Source of the DNA: JBBQZO01 sp038207625
GTDB taxonomy: Bacteria; Pseudomonadota; Gammaproteobacteria; Burkholderiales; Burkholderiaceae_D
Length of the DNA stretch: 64,000 nucleotides
Direction of reading: 5' to 3'
Assembly: GCA_038207625.1 (NCBI GenBank)
Contig: JBBQZO010000001.1
Location: 1 to 64,000, forward strand
The position numbers and the translations under genes are program-made. Shown in pieces: positions 11,012 through 22,049 of this stretch. The stretch's first letter is position 1, and each line of letters begins with the position of its first letter. The notes beneath the pieces are model-generated. The model saw only the letters and a program-made list of their open reading frames with translations. It was not told the origin of the DNA and ran no database searches.

Positions 11012-11764
11012 TCAGGTTTCGGGGACGCCGGTCAGGTTGATGCGCGGCGCGGGCAGCACGTGGGCGCGCGTCCACAGGCCGGCCCAGCCGGGCGGCCAGC
11101 TGATCGCCGCGCCCGCGTACTCGGGCAGTGTGGCGCGCACGGCGACAACGGGCACAGCCGGCATGTCCTGCAGGCCGGCGGCGGCGGCGCTTTGCATGTC
11201 CAGGCTGTACATGTAGCCGGGCAGCAGGGCGTCGCACACTGTGCCGAACCAGGCCGTGTGGTCGTCGTCGCGCCCCAGCGCCTGCGCCAGGCCTTGCGGG
11301 TCGAACTTGGCCAGCGCGTGGATCAGTTCGTCCGTACTGGCGCCCGGCGTGTCGCCCCAGCCCATCACGGGGTTGACGTTGTAGTCGGCGCCGGAACCGT
11401 ACCAGCCTTCGCGCCAGGGGCGCTGCATCCAGTTGCGCTGGCCGGCAAACAGGTGCCAGCGCCAGTGCAATCCGGACGGCTTGGGCCAGGCGTACAGGTA
11501 GAGTTTTTGGTAGCCGGCCTGGTGCAGCGCGCGCACCATCGCCATCAGGCGCGCGTGCGGCATGCGGTCGGGCGGTGCGCGCCGAAACAGGATCGCCTCG
11601 CCGTCGGCATGCTGCACGTCGTCGGTCGACAGGTTCAGGTCGAGCGTGCGCGCCTCGCTGCCAAAGCGCGCCGCGATCCAGCCGGTCAGCAAGTTGACCG
11701 ACGTGATCACGCCGTAGCCGCGGTGGCGGTGAAAGATGACGGTTCCGGGAGCGAGCGCTTTCAT
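11012..11764 (-). CDS. Conserved-looking protein of unknown function with N-terminal beta-barrel-like segment
   Basis: 250 residues from the ATG at 11764; the frame stays open 42 codons further upstream, but that part is low in character. The N-terminus (GTVIFHRHRGYGVITSV, residues 7-23, then an AARFG strand) resembles the small Tudor-like barrel of CarD/UvrD-type proteins. The middle (about 75-170) is rich in Trp, Tyr and His. No catalytic motif or export signal is seen. I do not recognise the family. It is divergent from the asparaginase-domain gene and converges on the REP-like element. Confidence 0.65.
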   Translation of the reverse strand: MKALAPGTVIFHRHRGYGVITSVNLLTGWIAARFGSEARTLDLNLSTDDVQHADGEAILFRRAPPDRMPHARLMAMVRALHQAGYQKLYLYAWPKPSGLHWRWHLFAGQRNWMQRPWREGWYGSGADYNVNPVMGWGDTPGASTDELIHALAKFDPQGLAQALGRDDDHTAWFGTVCDALLPGYMYSLDMQSAAAAGLQDMPAVPVVAVRATLPEYAGAAISWPPGWAGLWTRAHVLPAPRINLTGVPET

Positions 11765-11940
11765 GGAATTGGCCGGGCAAAGAAGGTAGTGTACCCATGC
11801 GCCGCCAAAGTTTCCAGCACGCGCTGTTGGCCCAGCTCCAAGTGGCCGGTTTTCGACAGCGAGCGCGCTTCGCGCTATCATGCCGGGCATGCCGGCGCCA
11901 ACCCGCGCCGCCGCTTTCCCCCATTCCTATCAGGTTGACC

Positions 11941-12426
11941 ATGACACTGCGCATCATCGCCACCGGCGGCACTTTCGACAAACACTACGATGAACTGACC
12001 GGCAAGCTGGGCTTCGCCGACAGCCACCTGCCCGCCGCCATCGCGCGCACGCGCATGACGGTGGCGGTCGAACTGGAACAACTGGCGCTGCTCGACTCGC
12101 TCGACATGCAGGACGCCGACCGCGCGCGCGTGCTGGCAAGCTGCCGCGCCACCGACGATCAAGCCATCGTCATCGTGCATGGCACCGACACCATGCGCGA
12201 GACCGCCGCCGTGCTGGGCGAGGCCAAGCTGGCCCAGACCATCGTGCTGACCGGCGCGATGATCCCTTACGAGATCGCCAATTCGGATGCGCTGTTCAAC
12301 CTCGGCTTCGCCTGCGGCGTCGCACAGACCTTGCCGCACGGCGTGTACGTGGCGATGAACGGCCAGGTGTTTGCCTGGGATAATGTGACCAAGAATCGCG
12401 CCGCCGGCGTGTTTCAGCCGCTGTAA
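11941..12426 (+). CDS. Small asparaginase-domain protein
   Basis: 161 residues, only the N-terminal catalytic domain of L-asparaginase (full enzymes have about 330). IIATGGTFDK at 5-14 carries the first catalytic Thr and HGTDTMRETA near 80-89 the second Thr-Asp pair. The usual C-terminal domain is absent, and a strong terminator follows directly, so the short form looks complete rather than truncated. Similar short proteins are widespread in betaproteobacteria. Whether it hydrolyses asparagine is not known from sequence. Confidence 0.88.
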   Translation: MTLRIIATGGTFDKHYDELTGKLGFADSHLPAAIARTRMTVAVELEQLALLDSLDMQDADRARVLASCRATDDQAIVIVHGTDTMRETAAVLGEAKLAQTIVLTGAMIPYEIANSDALFNLGFACGVAQTLPHGVYVAMNGQVFAWDNVTKNRAAGVFQPL

Positions 12427-12445
12427 TCGCATGGCCCAGACGTAG

Positions 12446-12482
12446 AAAAACCCGCCGGGCACGCAGCCCGGCGGGTTTTATT
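12446..12482. terminator. Bidirectional terminator
   Basis: Stem 12451-12460 with 12466-12475 (CCCGCCGGGC and its complement, 10 bp, 5-base loop), with A run before and T run after. It serves the asparaginase-domain gene on the plus strand and rdgC on the minus strand. Confidence 0.9.
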
Positions 12483-12549
12483 TCGTCCGCCATCGACGCG
12501 AACCGAGGCGCAGCGTGTGTGCCGCCGCGTCAGCGTGCCGACGCGTGGC

Positions 12550-13446
12550 TTACGCTTTCGCTTCGCCGCCCAGCGCTTCGACGATGTCGTTCATCATCTT
12601 GTTCAGCTCGCCCGTCATCAGCATCATGTCGCCGTCGAAACGTTCTTCGTCGTTCTTGGTGCTCGACTCGTTTTCCTTGATCACGTCAAGCGGCTTGATG
12701 CTCTTGATGGCCAGTTGCTCGGTCAAGGTGAACGAGATCTTGTCGTCCCACGTCATCGCCAGGCGCGTGCATTGCTTGCCCTGGGCGATGTGACGGCGCA
12801 CGTCGTCCGGGTCCAGCGTGTGCTTGACGAAGCGCACCGTGGCCTTGCTCTCGCCGGTGGCGCGCAATTCGGTGTCCTGGTCGATCGTGAAGCCGACTGG
12901 CGCCTCGTCCGTTTCCAGCCAGGCGGTCATCACACCGACCGGCGACTGTTGCACGCGCAGGCTCTCGAGCGGCAGCTTGTCGACCGCTTTCAACAGCAGC
13001 TTGATCACGTCGTCCGCCTTGGCCGGGCTGGCCGCGTCCACCACCAGCCAGCCGTTGACCGGATCAATCCAGGTCCAGACGTTGCTGCGGATGCTGAAGG
13101 CGCGCGGCAGCAATTCGTCGGCCACGCGTTCCTTGAGTTCCTTCATGGCTTTCTTGCCGGGCGCAAAACCTTGCGCTTCTTCCATCTCGGCCGCCTTGGC
13201 CTTGGCGACCTGGTTGATCACCGACGAGGGCAGCAGTTTTTTCTCGGTGCCCAGCAAGATCAGCATCTGCTTGTTGACGGTGTGCACCAGCATGCCGTTG
13301 TTGCGCGGCGAATCCCAGCCCTGACGCAACAGCTCGTTGCTGGTGCAAGGGACAAAGCTTTGTGGCGCGAGGGCCGCTTCGAGTTGCTCAGGCGTGTATG
13401 CCCACGGTGCTGGCAGGCGATAAATCTGAAGATTCTTGAACCACAT
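12550..13446 (-). CDS. rdgC: Recombination-associated protein RdgC
   Basis: 298 residues, full length for RdgC. It begins MWFKNLQIYRL as in the family, and the typical segments around LLRQGWDSP and SFTLTEQLAIKSIKPLDV are present. RdgC forms a ring-shaped dimer around double-stranded DNA and limits RecA access during recombination. It lies next to dinB on the same strand, but about 115 bases separate them and dinB has its own SOS box. Confidence 0.96.
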   Translation of the reverse strand: MWFKNLQIYRLPAPWAYTPEQLEAALAPQSFVPCTSNELLRQGWDSPRNNGMLVHTVNKQMLILLGTEKKLLPSSVINQVAKAKAAEMEEAQGFAPGKKAMKELKERVADELLPRAFSIRSNVWTWIDPVNGWLVVDAASPAKADDVIKLLLKAVDKLPLESLRVQQSPVGVMTAWLETDEAPVGFTIDQDTELRATGESKATVRFVKHTLDPDDVRRHIAQGKQCTRLAMTWDDKISFTLTEQLAIKSIKPLDVIKENESSTKNDEERFDGDMMLMTGELNKMMNDIVEALGGEAKA

Positions 13447-13563
13447 AGTTTGTTTTCCGTTGTTTCAGGATTGCAGTAGGAGCGCCATTTTACACGCTCG
13501 CGCTGGCGCGTTTGTGGTCGATGACGCGAAGATTTTTTTGTGCCGGCGGCGCGCGCCGAGCGC

Positions 13564-14640
13564 TTAAGCGTGCATCTCGCTGTCAAACAGCGAGAGCTGC
13601 TCGCGGTTTTCCAGCTCGCCCAGACGCACGCCCACGCCCAGCAGGCGCACCGGCTGCATACCGCGCTGATAGCCCGTTTCCATCAGTTTTTCAAACAAGG
13701 CCATGCGCGCTGCCGTGCCCACGCATTCGACCGTGGTTTGGTGGAAATCGGCGAAGCGCAGTTTGACATACAGTTTTTGCACATGCTTTTCCGCTTCGCA
13801 GCGCTTCACCCGCGCCACCAGATTGTCGAACAGCTCAGGCAACAGACGCAGGCAGGCGGCCAGGTCGGGCACGTCCGGCGTGTAGGTTTCCTCGACGCTG
13901 ACCGACTTGCGCTCCTGCGAGATGTTGACGGCGCGCGTATCAATGCCGCGGCACAAATCGTGCAGGCGGGTGCCGAACTGGCCGAAGTGATGCTGCAATT
14001 CCAGCAAGGTCCACAGTCGCAAGTCGGCGCAGGTCTGCGCGCCCAGCTTGTTCAGTTTGGCGGCGGTGACCTTGCCCACGCCAAACAATTTCCCCACCGG
14101 CAGCTCGGCAACGAAGGCGTCGATCTCGTGCGGGCGGATCACGTACATGCCGTCGGGCTTGCGCCAGTCGCTCGCTATCTTGGACAGAAATTTGTTGGGC
14201 GCCACGCCGGCCGAGGCGGTGATGCCCACGTCGGCGGCGATGCGGGCGCGGATTTCCTGCGCGATCAGGGTGGCGCTGCCCTTGTGATGGGGCGAGTCGC
14301 TCACGTCCAGATACGCTTCGTCAAGCGACAGCGGCTCGACCAGCTCGGTGTAGTCACGGTAAATGGCCAGGATCTGGCGCGAGGCGATGCGGTATTTTTC
14401 CATCGCCGGCGGCAGCACGATCAGGCCCGGGCAGCGCTGCTGGGCCTGCGCGGTGGCCATCGCCGAATGCACGCCGAAGCGGCGCGCCTCGTAGTTGCAG
14501 GTGGCCACCACGCCGCGCTGGTCGGCGCGCCCGCCCACCGCCACCGGCTTGCCGCGCAGCGCGGGATTGTCGCGCATCTCCACGGCCGCATAGAAGCAGT
14601 CGCAATCGCAATGGATGATTTTTCGGGCAGGTGCGTTCAA
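13564..14640 (-). CDS. dinB: DNA polymerase IV (translesion, Y family)
   Basis: 358 residues. The active-site carboxylates are in IHCDCDCFYAAVE (about 9-21) and SLDEAYLDV (about 104-112). The palm, fingers and thumb of DinB are all recognisable. A little-finger domain follows, ending with QLSLF near the C-terminus, the beta-clamp binding motif. It performs error-prone synthesis past lesions. A perfect LexA-type box lies 43 bases upstream, so it is expected to be SOS-induced. Confidence 0.96.
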   Translation of the reverse strand: MNAPARKIIHCDCDCFYAAVEMRDNPALRGKPVAVGGRADQRGVVATCNYEARRFGVHSAMATAQAQQRCPGLIVLPPAMEKYRIASRQILAIYRDYTELVEPLSLDEAYLDVSDSPHHKGSATLIAQEIRARIAADVGITASAGVAPNKFLSKIASDWRKPDGMYVIRPHEIDAFVAELPVGKLFGVGKVTAAKLNKLGAQTCADLRLWTLLELQHHFGQFGTRLHDLCRGIDTRAVNISQERKSVSVEETYTPDVPDLAACLRLLPELFDNLVARVKRCEAEKHVQKLYVKLRFADFHQTTVECVGTAARMALFEKLMETGYQRGMQPVRLLGVGVRLGELENREQLSLFDSEMHA

Positions 14641-14682
14641 CGTGCGTTACCGGGCTCCAGTTGCCGACACGTCGGACAACTA

Positions 14683-14698
14683 CTGTTAATACATACAG
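14683..14698 (-). promoter_or_regulatory. LexA (SOS) box of dinB
   Basis: CTGT-N8-ACAG (CTGTTAATACATACAG), matching the classic proteobacterial LexA operator, 43 bases before the dinB start. The other divergent gene starts 213 bases away, so dinB is the likely target. Confidence 0.85.
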
Positions 14699-14910
14699 TA
14701 TTACCGCAAACGCCAATTGATGCAAGCCGGCATGCTCGCGCGCGCGCAGTCGTGCCACGGGGACGTCCACCCAGTTCGTTGTTAATTCCTAAAAATGGAA
14801 TAAAAAATTGCAATATGTAGCTATTCTTCTCCTGAGAACAATTCGATACAGTGTGCTTGTCCGGATGCGATTCGAACCGGAACCCTCCAATCAACCTCAA
14901 AGGAAACACC

Positions 14911-15450
14911 ATGAACCGTATCGCCATCCCGAGTAATGAACAATCCCCCGTTGCCTCGGCCGCCATGCTCGACGCCGTGCACAAGCAACTGGGCGTGATT
15001 CCCAATTTGATGAAACTGCTGGCAACCAGCCCGGCCGCGTTGGAAGGCTATCTGTCGCTCAACGGCGCGCTGGCCAAGGGCGTGCTGAGCGGCCCGCTGC
15101 GCGAACGCATCGCGCTGACCGTGGCCCAGTACAACGACTGCGACTACTGCCTGGCCGCCCACACCTACCTGGGCAAGAATCTGGCCAAGCTTAGCGACGA
15201 CGAGATCGGCGCGGCGCGCGATGCCCGCTCCAGCGACGCCGAAGCCGACGCAGTCTTGAAATTTGCCCACCGGGTCGCCGCCGAACGGGGCCGCGTATCC
15301 GATGCCGACCTGGCCGCGCTGCGCAGCGCCGGCTTGGGCGACGCGGCCGCGCTGGAGATCGTGCTCAACGTGGCCGTCAACGTGCTCACTAACTACGTCA
15401 ACAACGTGGCCCAAACCGAAGTCGACTTCCCGGCGGCCGCGGCGCGCTAA
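14911..15450 (+). CDS. AhpD/carboxymuconolactone decarboxylase-family peroxidase-like protein
   Basis: 179 residues. The CMD core carries DCDYCLAAHTYLG (about 71-83): the CxxC-x3-H signature of AhpD-like thiol peroxidases. The frame is open 20 codons further upstream, but ATG 14911 is preceded by AAAGGA and is the natural start. Such proteins reduce peroxides using the Cys pair and an outside electron donor; the substrate is not known. No partner ahpC is in the window. Confidence 0.88.
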   Translation: MNRIAIPSNEQSPVASAAMLDAVHKQLGVIPNLMKLLATSPAALEGYLSLNGALAKGVLSGPLRERIALTVAQYNDCDYCLAAHTYLGKNLAKLSDDEIGAARDARSSDAEADAVLKFAHRVAAERGRVSDADLAALRSAGLGDAAALEIVLNVAVNVLTNYVNNVAQTEVDFPAAAAR

Positions 15451-15547
15451 CTCGCTCGAGCATGGCAAGCGGCGTTGCGGGGCGGCCCCGCCGGCTTGCA
15501 ACGGCGCGCGGCCGGAACGACGTTTTCTACGGATTCAAAAAACTCTC

Positions 15548-15576
15548 TTGCGGATCGGCAAACCGCGCTATATAAT
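15548..15576 (+). promoter_or_regulatory. Promoter of the tRNA operon
   Basis: TTGCGG (15548-15553), a 17 bp spacer and a perfect TATAAT (15571-15576), 55 bases before tRNA-Val. Confidence 0.8.
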
Positions 15577-15631
15577 TCGGTCCTCTTCAGACGTGGTGAC
15601 AAACGTCGGATGGTTTTCTGAGTAGTAAGCA

Positions 15632-15707
15632 GGGTGCTTAGCTCAGTTGGTAGAGCGGCGCCCTTACAAGGCGTAGGTCGGGAGTTCGAGCCTCTCAGCA
15701 CCCACCA
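15632..15707 (+). tRNA. tRNA-Val (anticodon TAC)
   Basis: 76 bases with encoded CCA. The acceptor arms GGGTGCT and AGCACCC pair fully; the D-loop AGCTCAGTTGGTAGAGC and T-loop TTCGAGC are standard. The anticodon loop reads C-T-TAC-A-A. Confidence 0.97.
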
Positions 15708-15759
15708 GTTCAGAAAATCGTTCATGCTTTATGGATCGAAGTACAGATCACGCAAGCTT

Positions 15760-15836
15760 GGAGTGGTAGTTCAGTTGGTTAGAATACCGGCCTGTCACGT
15801 CGGGGGTCGCGGGTTCGAGTCCCGTCCACTCCGCCA
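15760..15836 (+). tRNA. tRNA-Asp (anticodon GTC)
   Basis: 77 bases with encoded CCA. Acceptor arms GGAGTGG and CCACTCC pair fully with discriminator G; the anticodon loop is C-T-GTC-A-C. It lies 52 bases after tRNA-Val, with one promoter before and one terminator after the pair. Confidence 0.97.
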
Positions 15837-15842
15837 GCATTT

Positions 15843-15876
15843 ATAAGGGCCCGATTCGTCGGGCCCTTATTCTATT
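15843..15876 (+). terminator. Terminator of the tRNA operon
   Basis: Perfect 12 bp stem (15843-15854 with 15859-15870) closed by a TTCG tetraloop, followed by a T-rich tail. Confidence 0.9.
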
Positions 15877-15901
15877 TGCGCGCCGTTTTTCCCTTTCCCC
15901 A

Positions 15902-15929
15902 TTCACGCGCTGACGATTGTTCGTATAAT
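15902..15929 (+). promoter_or_regulatory. Predicted promoter of the ABC exporter operon
   Basis: TTCACG (15902-15907), a 16 bp spacer and a perfect TATAAT (15924-15929), 51 bases before the permease start. Confidence 0.5.
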
Positions 15930-15979
15930 CGCTGTCCGTCTCCGCCGCGCCATCCACGAACCATACGCCAGAGGCATAC

Positions 15980-17044
15980 TTGGGCCATCGTTACGTCGCC
16001 TTTCGCATCCGCCTGACCGGGCACGCCTTGCGCGAACTGGCCGCCAGCTTGAAGAGCTCGGCCGAAATCATCCTGCTACTGGCCGGCCCCGGCCTGCTCG
16101 GCCTGCTCGCCTGCATCGCGCTGCCCCCGTTATATGCTGCCACCTTGGCGTGGCCGTCCGCGCTCGCTTGGCTGCTGGCCCACGCAGTGGCGATGAGCTT
16201 GCCCGCCTGGCTGCTGCGCAAGCGTCTGCTGCCGCTCGACGTGACGCGCTGGCTGCACGCGCTGCCGATCGCGCGCGCCGTCCAGCTCAAGGCCGACGCG
16301 GCCGTCGCGGCCATCGTGCTCGCGCCCTTGGGCGGCGCGTATGCGATCTCGCTGACCATCTGGCTGGTGCAGTCGCCCCCTTGGCTGCGTGCGCTGCCCG
16401 GCGGCCTGGCCACGCTGGCGTCGCTGGGCATCAGCTGGCTGTGTGTGATCGCGATGCTGGGCTGGCGTGCGCGCGCGCGCATGCCGCGCCTGCGTCGCCC
16501 CCGACCTGGCCCGGCCAGTTACCGTGTCCGCAGCATGCGCCCGCGCGCGCTGCTGTTCTGGCACCGCCTGTTCTGGCTGCCGTTCTGGCGCTGCGACAGC
16601 CGGGTCGGCTGGCAGCAAAGTGTGTTGCTGCTGCCAGCCGCCGGCAGCGCGCTGGCGTGGATGGCGCCGGGCACGACATTGCCACGTGCGGCGCTGGGCG
16701 CTTGCACCAGCCTGATGCTGATCGTGCTCACCGAACGGGGCGACCATGCGGTGCGCGAACAAATCGCCTTGCTCGCGCCGGTGATGGCGGGCTGGCCGCG
16801 CTCGCTGCGCCAACTGTCCTGGTGGGCGCGCGCGTTTGCGCTGCTGCCCGCGCTGGGCGTGCTGATCCTGCTGGGGCGTCACGGGCACTGGCAGCGCGGC
16901 GCCGGCCTGCTCTATCTGGTGCTGGCGGCGCTGGGCGCCTTGCTGCTCGTCGGCATGCCGCGCTATACGGCGCGCGCACGGGTCGGCTGCGTCATCTTGT
17001 CCATCGTCATCCTCACCGCCGTCGGAAGCGAAATATGGAATTGA
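15980..17044 (+). CDS. Polytopic membrane protein, probable ABC exporter permease
   Basis: 354 residues with about eight hydrophobic segments (for example around 28-60, 62-80, 105-130, 145-163, 212-228, 285-303, 310-325 and 333-350) and basic loops. No family motif that I recognise. The start is a TTG with GAGG five bases before it. The ABC ATPase gene begins 10 bases before this gene ends, so the two are translationally linked and this is most likely the membrane half of a two-component exporter. Substrate unknown. Confidence 0.75.
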   Translation: MGHRYVAFRIRLTGHALRELAASLKSSAEIILLLAGPGLLGLLACIALPPLYAATLAWPSALAWLLAHAVAMSLPAWLLRKRLLPLDVTRWLHALPIARAVQLKADAAVAAIVLAPLGGAYAISLTIWLVQSPPWLRALPGGLATLASLGISWLCVIAMLGWRARARMPRLRRPRPGPASYRVRSMRPRALLFWHRLFWLPFWRCDSRVGWQQSVLLLPAAGSALAWMAPGTTLPRAALGACTSLMLIVLTERGDHAVREQIALLAPVMAGWPRSLRQLSWWARAFALLPALGVLILLGRHGHWQRGAGLLYLVLAALGALLLVGMPRYTARARVGCVILSIVILTAVGSEIWN

Positions 17045-17664
17045 ACAATACACTGCAGGTCGATGGCCTCAGTTTTCACTTCGACACGCGCCCCGTGTTC
17101 GAACAGTTTTCGCTCACGCTCACGGCCGGCATTACCTGGCTGCGCGGCCCCAATGGCGCCGGCAAGACGACGCTGCTCAAACTGCTGGGCGGCGCACTGC
17201 TGCCCTCGGCCGGCACGATTTGCCTGAACGGCGTCGACAGCCGGCGCGACGCGCTGGCGTTCCGCCTGAACAGTTTCTACTGCGGGGGCGACACGCCAGA
17301 GCTGGCCTGGCTGAGCGTGCGCGAATTGCTCGACCTGTATCTGGCCCTGTACCCGCGCGCCGAGGCGGCCTTGCTCAATACCCATCTGGCAGCGTTCGGG
17401 CTGATGCCCACGCTGCCGCAAACGCTCGCCACGCTGTCGCTCGGTCAGCACAAGAAGCTGCAACTGGCGCTGGCGTTGAGCCTGCCGGTGCAACTGCTGC
17501 TGATCGACGAGCCCTTCAACGGCCTCGATGCGGCGGCGCTAACTTACCTGCGCGCACAACTGGCGCAGGACGCGCGCCTTCAAACGCTGTGCATCGTGCT
17601 CACCAGCCACATCGCGCCCGAGCTGAACATCGCGCGCACGCTCGACCTGGCCGCGCCGCGCTAG
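17035..17664 (+). CDS. ABC transporter ATP-binding protein
   Basis: 209 residues. Walker A GPNGAGKTT (about 33-41), signature LSLGQ near 135 (Gln/Leu variant of LSGGQ), Walker B LLLIDEPFNGLD and the switch His in LTSHI. This is a compact ATPase as in exporters of the CcmA type. The ATG overlaps the end of the membrane gene by 10 bases, with GGAAG before it. A haem-exporter-like role (CcmA) is conceivable from size and pairing, but nothing in the context supports it. Confidence 0.88.
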   Translation: MELNNTLQVDGLSFHFDTRPVFEQFSLTLTAGITWLRGPNGAGKTTLLKLLGGALLPSAGTICLNGVDSRRDALAFRLNSFYCGGDTPELAWLSVRELLDLYLALYPRAEAALLNTHLAAFGLMPTLPQTLATLSLGQHKKLQLALALSLPVQLLLIDEPFNGLDAAALTYLRAQLAQDARLQTLCIVLTSHIAPELNIARTLDLAAPR

Positions 17665-17700
17665 CGCAGTGGCAGCTTGGCGTGCCGCGCGCCACAAAGA

Positions 17701-17826
17701 GCAACGGCTACCCGAAGGTAGCCGTTGCTTGCGGGTCTCTCTCTCATCGACTGATGATTTTCCACTCCCAGTGGAACCCGGTCTCCCGGGCGGCGCTACG
17801 CTCTTTGCACCCGCTGCGACGTAGCC
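17701..17826. ncRNA. Hairpin-rich intergenic segment, possible structured RNA or terminator array
   Basis: The first hairpin is a perfect 12 bp stem (17701-17712 with 17717-17728, CGAA loop) just after the ABC gene. It lacks a good T run. At least four more short hairpins follow: TCAT/ATGA, CCACT/AGTGG, CCCGG/CCGGG and GCTACG/CGTAGC. An outer GCGGGT near 17730 could pair with ACCCGC near 17808. The segment lies between convergent genes. I recognise no known RNA family, so this may be just a strong terminator region. Confidence 0.35.
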
Positions 17827-17871
17827 TTAACGCGAATCCGGATTCCAGTGTAGACGATGGGCGCGAAATTG

Positions 17872-19335
17872 TTAGGGTAATTTTGTCGGCACCGATACCG
17901 GTGGCGGCAACGCGGTGACGTCACCGGTGCCGATCTGGCCTTCGACATTGCGGCCCCAGCCCCAGATGGTGCCATCGGCCTGCACCCCGAAACTGTGCAG
18001 GCGCCCCGCCGAGATCACCACCCAGCTATTGGCGATGCCGATCATTTTCGGATCCGCTGCGTCCGAGGTGCTGCCGTCGCCCAATTGGCTGTCGCTGTTG
18101 AAACCCCAGCTCCACAGCGTGCCGTCTTTCTTCAGGGCCAGCGTGTGATTGCTGCCGGCGGCGACCTTGGCCCAGTCCTTGTCGGTGCCCACCTGGAGCG
18201 GCGCGGAGGCATCGGTGTTGCTGCCATTGCCCAGCTGGCCGGCCACGTTCAGGCCCCATGCGTACATGGTGCCATCGGTGGCGATGGCGACAGTATGTCC
18301 GCCGCCGCCGACCACCGTGGCCGGCGCAAAGGTCAGACCGGTCAGTTTGGTCGGCACCTTCGCATCGACCAAGGTGCCGATGCCCAGTTGGCCATTGGTG
18401 TTCGCGCCCCAGGCATACAGAGCGCCGTCCGAGCCGATCGCGGCGCTGTGGGCGTCGCCGGCAGCCACCGCAGTCCACTTCAACACGCCGATCTGGACTG
18501 GCGAGAGCCGGTCGATGGGACCATTGTTGTCGCCAATCTGGCCCTTGTCGTTGGCGCCCCAGGCCCACAGCGTGAAGTCCTTGGCCAGTGCGACCGTGTG
18601 TGAGCGTCCCGCCGCCACCGCCAGCCAGCTGCCTTTGAGCTTGACGGGAATCGGGCTGTTGTCCTTGGTGCCGGTACCCAGCTGCCCATTGAAATTGAAG
18701 CCCCAGGTCCACAAGGTGCCGTCTTTCTGCAGCGCCGCCGTGTGGTATTCACCGGCAGCTACCGAGGTCCAGGTGATCGCCGTGCCTACGCTGGTTGGCA
18801 CCGCCTTGGCCAGCGTGCTGCCATCGCCCAGCTGGCCCCAGTTGTTATTGCCCCAGGCCAGCAGCGTGCCGTCGGCTTTGCGCGCAACGGTATGGCTGCC
18901 GCCGGCGGCCACCGCCACCCATGGTGCCCGCATCGTCACCTTGGTGCTGCCGGTGACGGTACTGGCGGCGACCGTGCCGGCGGCGGCGGTGGTGAAGCTG
19001 GCCGTGACGGTGTCGGTGCCGCCGATCACTGCCGTCGCCACGCCCGTGCCGGCGACGATGGTCAGCGACGCGCTCCCCGTGGTCCACACTACGCCGCTCG
19101 AGAGGGCCGCAGTGGTACCGTCGGAATACGTGGCGGTCGCGACAAATTGTTGTTTGATGCCGACCTGCAGCGTCGCATTGGCCGGCGTGACGGCGATCGA
19201 TTTGAGCGTCACGGCGGGCGGGGTGACGGGCGGGCTCGGTGTGGTGGAAGAACTGCCGCCCCCGCCGCAACTGACCAGCAGCGCCAGCAATGGCAGCAGG
19301 ATTGCGGAGACAGCGCGGGCGAATGATATTTTCAT
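17872..19335 (-). CDS. RCC1-repeat lipoprotein with bacterial Ig-like domain
   Basis: 487 residues from the ATG at 19335. A lipoprotein signal (hydrophobic 8-22, lipobox LVSC) is followed by a Gly/Ser/Thr/Pro linker. A BIG2-type Ig-like domain lies at about 45-150 (LKSIAVTPANATLQVG start). Seven RCC1 propeller blades follow, each with a WGxNxxGQLGxG-like motif. In eukaryotes RCC1 is a nucleotide exchange factor; bacterial copies on exported proteins are usually of unknown role, probably binding. Membrane-anchored beta-propeller exposed to periplasm or outside is the inference. Confidence 0.88.
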   Translation of the reverse strand: MKISFARAVSAILLPLLALLVSCGGGGSSSTTPSPPVTPPAVTLKSIAVTPANATLQVGIKQQFVATATYSDGTTAALSSGVVWTTGSASLTIVAGTGVATAVIGGTDTVTASFTTAAAGTVAASTVTGSTKVTMRAPWVAVAAGGSHTVARKADGTLLAWGNNNWGQLGDGSTLAKAVPTSVGTAITWTSVAAGEYHTAALQKDGTLWTWGFNFNGQLGTGTKDNSPIPVKLKGSWLAVAAGRSHTVALAKDFTLWAWGANDKGQIGDNNGPIDRLSPVQIGVLKWTAVAAGDAHSAAIGSDGALYAWGANTNGQLGIGTLVDAKVPTKLTGLTFAPATVVGGGGHTVAIATDGTMYAWGLNVAGQLGNGSNTDASAPLQVGTDKDWAKVAAGSNHTLALKKDGTLWSWGFNSDSQLGDGSTSDAADPKMIGIANSWVVISAGRLHSFGVQADGTIWGWGRNVEGQIGTGDVTALPPPVSVPTKLP

Positions 19336-19482
19336 GACGGGTCCATTTTCGTGGCGCCGGTGCGACACGAATGTCCGCCCAGCATGAACGTCAGTCTACT
19401 TTCGAAACGCGGGCTGGCATCGCCGGAACAGGCGCCACTTTCCCCCGCAATTGCTCAGAAAGTGATCTTACCCGATGGCGCG

Positions 19483-19506
19483 GCGGGGACCGTTGTTGGC
19501 CCCCGC
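19483..19506 (-). terminator. Hairpin after ygiQ
   Basis: GCGGGG-rich arms 19483-19491 and 19498-19506 form 9 bp (one G-U) in the minus-strand transcript, five bases after the ygiQ stop. No T run follows on this strand, so termination is uncertain. Confidence 0.35.
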
Positions 19507-19511
19507 TTTGT

Positions 19512-21836
<2,325 letters not shown>

Positions 21837-21991
21837 ATGGGCGCCATTGTACCGGAAAACGGCCACGACGATCATTGGCGGGGCGCTTTTCGGCATCCTC
21901 ACCTTCAAAAAAACTGCTTATGTTTCAATAACTTGTGATATTTGTGCCATAAATATAGGCAGCCAAGTCGGATAGTTACCGACGATCATCT

Positions 21992-22020
21992 TTGAACTTG
22001 AACCTTGCGTTTGCTATAAA
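21992..22020 (+). promoter_or_regulatory. Promoter of the DUF1269-like gene
   Basis: TTGAAC (21992-21997), 17 bp spacer, TATAAA (22015-22020), 30 bases before the start codon. Confidence 0.75.
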
Positions 22021-22049
22021 TAAGGATAGCCCGTCACAAGGAGACTGTC

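Noticed and set aside
12517..14820. Long plus-strand frames opposite rdgC and dinB
   Set aside because: Antisense artefacts of high GC; true genes clear on the other strand.
15632..15836. tRNA pair as an integration site
   Set aside because: No integrase, no repeated tRNA end and no foreign-looking DNA beside it.
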